Below, one piece after another: positions 58,441-64,000 of a DNA stretch of 64,000 nt. Position numbers and translations under genes: made by a program. The DNA lies in contig NC_088777.1 in the NCBI RefSeq assembly GCF_954871325.1, positions 52,948,002 through 53,012,001 on the forward strand, written 5' to 3'. The stretch comes from Gordionus sp. m RMFG-2023 (Eukaryota > Nematomorpha > Gordioida > Chordodea > Parachordodidae). The first letter of the stretch is position 1; each line of letters starts with the position of its first letter. The notes beneath the pieces were generated by a model. That model searched no databases, was not told the DNA's origin, and saw only the letters and a list, made by a program, of their open reading frames with translations.

Positions 58441-58665
58441 TCTCTTTTCGTCAATTTTATTTATATATTTTTTTTTTCTTTTTAACAATTATAATCATAT
58501 ATATTTTTTTAAATATATTTACTTTTTAAAATAAATTGATAATTTCCCTCTTTACAATTTTCTAAAGTTAATTTATTGATCTCTTTATAGATTTATTTTT
58601 TGAAAATAAAAATTATAAATAATTTCAAATTGGGAAAAATATCATCTATTAAGACTCTCTTAGGG
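58441..58665. other. AT-rich flank of the array
   Basis: Nothing recognised. Confidence 0.4.
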
Positions 58666-58990
58666 GTGTGTTCAGGTTTCAACAACAGGTCTAAAAAGCG
58701 AAAGAAAAATGAAAATACCAATGTCACCAATCAAAACATAATCTAGATAAGGGTGTTCTAGTTTGAAAAGCTGTTTAGTCTCGGCTAAACAGCGAAGTAG
58801 AGAAGATTAATCAAAACAGGAGGCATCCTTAATCATGGTCCTCGCGAGGATAGAAGGAAATACGTTCTAAAATAAAATAAGGGATTATGAGAATCGATAT
58901 CAGATGATCATCATCGATTCCAATTAATAAGGGGAGATGCGGGAGATCACAGCTGATTCTCTTTTGGCTCTAATATTTACAGTTAGATGA
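58666..58990. other. Cluster of short perfect palindromes
   Basis: Three hairpin-capable sequences in 150 bp: gctgtttag/ctaaacagc with a 6-nt loop (58770-58793), the 12-bp palindrome TCCTCGCGAGGA (58839-58850), and gaatcgat/atcgattc (58891-58920). The segment is less AT-rich than its surroundings. It could be a decayed inverted-repeat element or a structured RNA; I see no supporting gene features. Confidence 0.5.
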
Positions 58991-59644
58991 CGAATAAGTC
59001 AAAAATAGATTGTTTTATATTTCCCCGAAAAAAAAAATCAGATTAAATCTTTGAATTATTGAAATTTTATTTTTAAAATTATATAAGGTGTAAATTTGAG
59101 CCCTACTTCATTATTTTTTTTTCTCGAATGTTCCTAACGGCGGAAGCCGAGCCTCACCCTGGCCATTCATTCCCAGTTCCCGCGAATTGTAAAAAAATTT
59201 GTAAGAGAACTTTCTTGAAGTGATATCCGAAAGGTTGAAATGCCCCATTATGAATAAAACAATTAGTTATTTTCATAACTAAAACCCCTACCCCGGGGTA
59301 GGATGAACATTTGGTTGGGGTTAGCTGCTTATAGATTAAAAATTATATAATTCAGCGTAGCTACGAAATTAAAATTGAATAAAATACGAGTTCAAAAGTT
59401 GTTCGAATGGATTAGGTGTGCCAAGTAGAATTTCGCCAAGAGGCTCATCGTAGCCCCTTAATCCACTGACGCTACCCTACGCTTCCCAACCCTATTCCTA
59501 CCCCTAAACTATTATTCAGACTGCCCCCACATCCCACCACTATAACTACCCCCTCTCCAAAAATTAATTTTTAGCCTCATTTACAAAAAAATTCAAAGTA
59601 CCCACCGAAACTCCAAATGATAATTATTCGATACCGGGTAGTTA
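58991..59644. other. Intergenic DNA, mixed composition
   Basis: C-rich stretch at 59460-59570 and accccggggtagg at 59290. No frame or clear repeat ends. Confidence 0.35.
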
Positions 59645-59985
59645 GTGTTGTTAAACGGCTCGATTTATCCCTATTTTTATAAACCGGCAACTCAGTATGC
59701 CATCCAGAAAGATTTTGACTGGACCGTGTAGATATTGTTCACAGATAGCTCCAAGGTCTGGCTGGACATCTATCAAGGGAGCACTCGAGGATCAGGGCCA
59801 AATTTTTCTGGCTTTAATATTGAGTTACCCGTTTAGCCAGTAGCAGATCGCCTATGCCTCGGGATTTGGCTAAGAGATCTCCAAACCTAGGTGTCATCTA
59901 TGAGCAGAATATTCAGGTTTCCGTAATATTTTCCTGAAATAATATGTTGAGTTAGCCGTAAAATCGGCTCAATTCGAGCCGTTGC
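59645..59985. mobile_element. Two adjoining MITE family A copies
   Basis: First copy from agtgttgttaaacggctcga (59645) to attgagttacccgtttagcc (about 59835). The second continues with gcctatgcctcgggatttgg, gagatctccaaacctaggtg, agaatattcaggtttccgta, and gagttagccgtaaaatcggc to cgagccgtt. They are fused without a terminus between them, as if one inserted into the end of the other. Confidence 0.75.
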
Positions 59986-60090
59986 ATCGGGCCTAATTTT
60001 TCAAACCCGGCCCGGTCCGAAATTTTTTTGTAAAGTTTTACCCGGACCGGCCCGAACCCGAAGGCCGGGCCCGAATTTATTTAAATATAG
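59986..60090. mobile_element. Fragment of the GC-rich hAT family
   Basis: cgggcctaatttttcaaacc, cggcccggtccgaaattttt, acccggaccggcccgaaccc and gaaggccgggcccgaattt are the subterminal repeats seen in 32455-33503. No terminal CAGAGACC is found. Confidence 0.65.
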
Positions 60091-60404
60091 AAATATATTT
60101 TTTTTTATAATTACTCAAAAATAAACGATACGTGTTATTTGGCATACTCTACTTTCCGTAAATAAAATCACATATTTTTATTTTACATTAAAAAAATTCA
60201 ACATAAAATTGATAAATTTAGACATAAAATAAATTATGGCCTTCAATCATTTCTGACATGTGTCTGTTATAATATTTCGTGTCACTTTTACTCTTTGCAC
60301 AATTTACTTTTTGGTTCGAGATCCCTCCTTCCCATTCCCCATCTGGGAATTCTATTAGCATTTTTATCCCTTTTCTTTAAAAAAAATATTTAAATGTGTG
60401 TCTC

Positions 60405-60935
60405 TTAGAGGGAACATCAGAGTGTCAGGGCTGATGTTGAAAGTGTATACTTGGGATAGATGATTTAAGCAAAGTGATTTGTGATGAAGCTTAAAAGTGC
60501 GCGCCTAATAATATAAATGCAAGTTAGCTCAATAATGTTAGCATTATCACATAATTTTCAATTGTTTCAAAAATTCCCCCTTGCTTCCCCCCCCCCCCCC
60601 ACAAAAAAAAAACTCGGCCATTGTTTATGATAAAATCCTTGTAAAATTTAATAACATATAGGAATCAGAGGAAACATCTACAAAGGGTTTGGGCTGATGT
60701 TGAAGTGTATTACTTGGGATAGATGATTTAAACAAAGTGATGCGTGAAGTTTAAAAGTGCGCGCCTTATTAAAATATATATATATTAAGTTAACTCAATA
60801 ATGTTAGTATTATCACATAATTTTTCAATTGTTTCAAAATTTCCCCTTGCTCCCCATTATCTTCCCCCCCCCCCCCACCTTGGCCATGTTTACGAAAAAA
60901 TCCTTGTAAAATTCGATAACATATATATGGAATCA
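60405..60935. repeat. Tandem duplication of about 265 bp
   Basis: Both units contain gggctgatgttgaa, acttgggatagatgattta, aagtgcgcgcct, gttarctcaataatgttag, tatcacataat, caattgtttcaaaa, a long C run, ggccat, and aaatccttgtaaaatt with ataacatata. They differ by small indels and substitutions. No coding content. Confidence 0.88.
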
Positions 60936-61049
60936 TCATTGTGATGCGCGGTGAAAATTAAATTAAAGAAAGTAAATTTTTCTATCCCTTATAATTTTTC
61001 TTTCAGAAAATTTCTACGATAAATACAAGGTATAACAGAGGATGTTATT

Positions 61050-61218
61050 AGTGTTGTTAAGCGTTTTATTTTGAGGCGATTTTTAAAAAAGGCGGCTTAC
61101 TTCAATATTTTAGGGAGAAAGATATTGTCTAGGACTCGAGATTTCGTTAACAGATGTTCACAACCACTTTTCTGCATTTTTATGGATGGAATATTGAGTT
61201 AGCCGTTTAACAACACTA
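61050..61218. mobile_element. MITE family A copy with TA on both sides
   Basis: tagtgttgttaagcgtttta at the left and agccgtttaacaacacta at the right, with ggactcgagatttcgttaac and gatgttcacaacc inside. The flanking TA on both ends suggests a TA target duplication. Confidence 0.88.
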
Positions 61219-61424
61219 GATTGCTACTGATACAGGAATTGAGACTTATTATCCCTAACTTTGATTGGTCAATTTTTTTTTTATATATAACAAATTTTCA
61301 GTTCAAAATTATTATGATTTTTAAAAAACCTCAATTTAAATATTTCTAGAGCGCAAACATTATGTGATTCATATCCTTAAAAAAAAAATTCTTTAAACAA
61401 TACACATATTCTAATAAATAAGAA

Positions 61425-61806
61425 TAGAACGTTTCTAACGCAGCGTTTTTAAGAAAATCATAAAAACGCAACGCAACAGCTATGTTTAAATCGAGGCGTT
61501 AAACTTATATTCTTTTTCGATAATATGAAACGCTCCTTTATTTATCATGATTACAAACTGAAAAATATTATTGTTATCATTTTAAATAAAATTATTTTAT
61601 ACTTTTATAGAAAAGATGTTGTTTGTATCCATGCTATCCGCTTATCGCTTCAAAATTTAAAAACGTTTTCAAATAAAAAAAAACGCTTATAAAATAATAT
61701 AAAATGCAAAGCGGAAATGTTTTCCAAATTTAAACCGGATGCACTTGAAATGCATTATTCGCGTTTTGGAAATCGCTGCGTTAGAAACGTTTCAATTTGT
61801 ACCTAC
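61425..61806. mobile_element. Harbinger-like MITE
   Basis: Left gaacgtttctaacgcagcgt and right cgctgcgttagaaacgtttc then aatttgtacctacta are inverted ends. More inverted words follow (aaaaacgcaacgcaac, cgttttggaaatcgc). It resembles the end at 22867 (gttcaatttgtaacgcacta) and, loosely, the ends of 28315-29909. Confidence 0.65.
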
Positions 61807-62340
61807 TACTTATTATATACTATAGAAAATATTTATCTTTTAATCTATAAATATATGTTATTTTTTGTTTTTGTATATTTTTTATGAAAGGTAAAAGTGG
61901 AGAGGGAACACGATAACATTTAACTGGGATAGTTAATAACGTACTCTCTAAAACAATTATATTTGAAGCCAATATAATTTTTAAAGTTTTTTCTCTATTC
62001 TTTTATTTATTTCTTTCTTTCTTTCTTTCTTTCTATTCACTTGAATTTAATAACGAATAATCATCAATCAATACGATTTGAACCATGGCTGCAAAATATA
62101 AAATTTGAAAAAGCTTCCGTTATATTATTATAAGACTGAGATTCCTAAAATAAAACTTATTATATTATTTTATAAAATTACATTTTTTTGATAAAATACA
62201 AAAATCATATATAAGTATAATGATAAACTTATAATCGATATTATGAATCTCACTAGCATCTTATCCAAAAAGCATAGTTCATCTCCTAACGATCGCATTA
62301 AAATAGTAATTGTTATTTTCATAGTTTAAATTTGATAGCA
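61807..62340. other. AT-rich DNA with a short (CTTT)n tract
   Basis: tttctttctttctttcttt at 62012-62033. Otherwise nothing recognised. Confidence 0.45.
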
Positions 62341-62483
62341 AAGTTGATAAAAGATACTTTTTAAATGGATCTAGATACAGATACATCGTCTAAAAATTTA
62401 TCTAGAAACCGATATATTAAAAAAAAAATTTATCTAGATACTACAGATACCACATTTTTGTATCTAGATCCTTTAACAACTCT
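62341..62483. mobile_element. MITE family D copy
   Basis: agttgataaaagatactttt, aaatggatctagatacagat, tatctagatactacagatac, tatctagatcctttaacaac then tct. The flanks tttgatagca (left) and tttgatagta (right) look like a 9-10 bp duplication with one change, in line with the perfect one at 56683. Confidence 0.82.
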
Positions 62484-62503
62484 GTTTGATAGTATATATT
62501 GTA

Positions 62504-62671
62504 TAGTGTTGTTAAACGGCTTACTTAGATATTTTAGCCAGAAAAAAAAATATTGTCTTAAGCCGCGAGATTGCGATAACGTTCACTCTATGAGTAAAAA
62601 AAAACTTCAGGCGTTTTGCGTAATTTTTTTTTTTTCTGGATGAAATTTTGAGTTAGCCGTTTTTAACACTA
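62504..62671. mobile_element. MITE family A copy with TA on both sides
   Basis: tagtgttgttaaacggctta, tattttagccagaaaaaaaa, ccgcgagattgcgataacgt, aaaaacttcaggcg and gagttagccgtttttaacac then ta. It lies 20 bp from a family D MITE. The plus-strand frame 62365-62643 crosses both and is not a gene. Confidence 0.88.
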
Positions 62672-62851
62672 ATATATATATATATATCGTATTAAATTCT
62701 GTTAAGTATAATGTTTTTTAAGGCCATGTAATTTTAACGAATGAGATTTCCCTTATATTTTTTTTTAATACAGAAGATCTAGCCTTTTCATTAGGCACCC
62801 ACCTAAATTCGGATCTAGAGGTCAGGGGGTTTGCTTTTACTGTCTGGTGTT

Positions 62852-62950
62852 ATGCCGATGAAACCATATAAGAATTTATTTACGGAAGCGATAGGATTCC
62901 GAGTTAGTTTTAAGAAAACAGGTCCTAGATTTTGTTGTTGGTCGATTTAA
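62852..62950 (+). CDS. Small open frame, 32 residues, unrecognised
   Basis: ATG at 62852 to TAA at 62948-62950, reading MPMKPYKNLFTEAIGFRVSF then KKTGPRFCCWSI. The frame is also open upstream for 12 codons to a possible acceptor (ggatctag). Basic, with a Cys-Cys pair. It might be an exon. Could be chance. Confidence 0.25.
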   Translation: MPMKPYKNLFTEAIGFRVSFKKTGPRFCCWSI

Positions 62951-63456
62951 CCGGTTAAAATACGGTCAATTAACGGAAGGCGTATTTCGGGAAAGAGATT
63001 GCTATCTCTCACAAATAAGTAAATATCTATAATATCTCGGAAGAAGCTAAATATGAAGGTAAGATTAATTTTTAATTTATTACTAAATGTCATAAATTCG
63101 TCAATGTCGCGCCGTAATCTCTTAATTTAGTTAGGTAAATTATTTCAAAGATACTATCTTTAAAAAAGAATTTTTATGAATTGTAACTATAGGTAAATCT
63201 GCTCAGCCTTTGAAAAATGGCACAAATCTTTTAGTTCAGAGGAAACATAAAAAAATTCTAAGAATATAATGCTGTTAATTGCCGATTTTTTTCTTAGATC
63301 CGCGTTAAAAATGTAGTTTGATATGCCTTTTCTAATTATCAACTAAAAATTAATATTTTCCTGGGCCCCCCAGTACCAAAAGGCCCTGGAGGACCCCTAG
63401 GTCATGCCGGATCATTGTAATAAACTTCACTACTTCAGTTTCTTTCTTCTAGCACC

Positions 63457-63525
63457 ATGCTCGTTTGGTCCATTAAGGCTCTTAAAACCAGCATCATCTA
63501 TTCCTTAGAAAAAAATCATTTATAA
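63457..63525 (+). CDS. Small open frame after a strong acceptor site
   Basis: cagtttctttcttctag then CACC-ATG: a good pyrimidine tract and AG directly before an ATG in good start context, then 22 codons (MLVWSIKALKTSIIYSLEKN and two more) to TAA. It may be a last exon, or the start of a trans-spliced or alternatively spliced transcript. Short, so weak. Confidence 0.22.
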   Translation: MLVWSIKALKTSIIYSLEKNHL

Positions 63526-63965
63526 ATAGAACGAACTCTAGAGTGGGAACAGATCGTAGGGTTTCATCGCTTCAAAATAAGACTCACATCCTCTCACAAG
63601 GAACGCATAGGTTCCCCGAGAGAGAAAAATAGAAAATATTTTTCAAACATGTATATACAAAAATCATTTAATTCATATTTAGATCTTTTTTTTTATATCT
63701 GATTGGATCTTTAATTTACTTTGGGTCTTCTTCAATTCTCACGAGCCATGACGATTATAGCTTCCAGGAAGAGGGGGGGTTAGGGGTGTCTATGACGCAG
63801 GCATTCCTTTTATAAAAAAAAATTATTATGCCAACTTTTAAATTTTATTTACACAAGCTATATTGCATTTATTTATTTTTTTTTTCTTTCTTTTTTTTAA
63901 TTCCGTTTTTCTTTTATTTCGATTTTTAAAAACGATTCACAATTTACAATTTCACAAAGATATTG

Positions 63966-64000
63966 AGAAGAGAAGAGAAGAGAAGAGAAGAGAAGAGAAG
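63966..64000. repeat. (AGAAG)n pentanucleotide at window edge
   Basis: Seven perfect units to the last base; the array continues past the window. Confidence 0.95.

Larger units (their letters stand above)
62672..63965. other. Intergenic DNA with two small coding-like frames
   Basis: Two short frames are listed separately (62852, 63457). gggccccccagtaccaaaag then gccctggaggacccctaggt at about 63365-63405 is an isolated GC-rich stretch. Nothing else recognised. Confidence 0.35.

Noticed and set aside
57554-58534. 326-codon frame of FLFFS/ILFYS
   Set aside because: Translation of the pentanucleotide array.
62365-62643. 92-codon plus-strand frame
   Set aside because: Crosses a family D MITE and a family A MITE; no conserved protein.

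Overview
The window is very AT-rich animal nuclear DNA, dominated by transposable elements and simple repeats and sparse in genes. I see no bacterial operons, rRNA or tRNA. The host group is an inference. Interstitial TTAGGG-like repeats, introns of 42-63 nt in the two firmest host genes, and a candidate micro-exon gene together fit an invertebrate metazoan. That combination is best known from flatworms, but the sequence does not prove it.

Host genes. (1) 2403-13242 (+) is a candidate micro-exon gene. A signal-peptide exon is followed by tiny exons of 27, 33, 15, 24, 33, 15 and 21 nt, all symmetric in phase 1, and then a short terminal exon. Two exons (15 nt; 24 or 21 nt) lie in an old duplicated block whose introns still align while the exons do not. 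(2) 19103-20311 (-) is a two-exon rhodopsin-type GPCR that looks like a peptide receptor. (3) 35673-36066 (+) is a complete four-exon gene for ATP synthase subunit e, with introns of 49, 42 and 42 nt. Several short open frames that look coding (14829, 34550, 52700, 62852, 63457) and unrecognised coding remnants (820-1440, 37140-38110, 40190-40400) are listed with low confidence.

Mobile DNA. 25976-30277 is a complete-ended autonomous-type hAT element with an 8-bp target duplication and a decayed BED/DUF659 transposase. A 1.6-kb Harbinger-like element with a TTA duplication is nested in it. Non-autonomous hAT elements lie at 3364-3897 (carrying a 26-bp minisatellite), 30471-32407 and 32455-33503. 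There is a Harbinger-type MITE at 39829-40160, piggyBac remnants at about 42233-44755 and 47135-47330, and a Mutator-like element with about 100-bp inverted ends at 45509-46816. LINE reverse transcriptase fragments occur at 23493-23990, 38400-39200 and 40440-41640. One broken Ty3/Gypsy fossil lies at 17397-17700. A roughly 170-220 bp MITE (GTGTTGTTAAACGGCTCG ends) is present in about a dozen copies, and a second Mutator-type MITE in four.

Layout. 1-13.2 kb: remnants, then the micro-exon gene riddled with insertions. 13-25 kb: GPCR and old repeats. 26-34.6 kb: a stack of hAT elements. 34.5-36.1 kb: an unknown ORF and the ATP synthase gene. 36-48 kb: LINE, Harbinger, piggyBac and Mutator remnants. 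48-64 kb: MITEs, a telomere-like tandem array, an 830-bp pentanucleotide array, tandem duplications and hairpins. Nothing suggests that neighbouring genes work together; the window reads as a repeat-rich gene-poor region.
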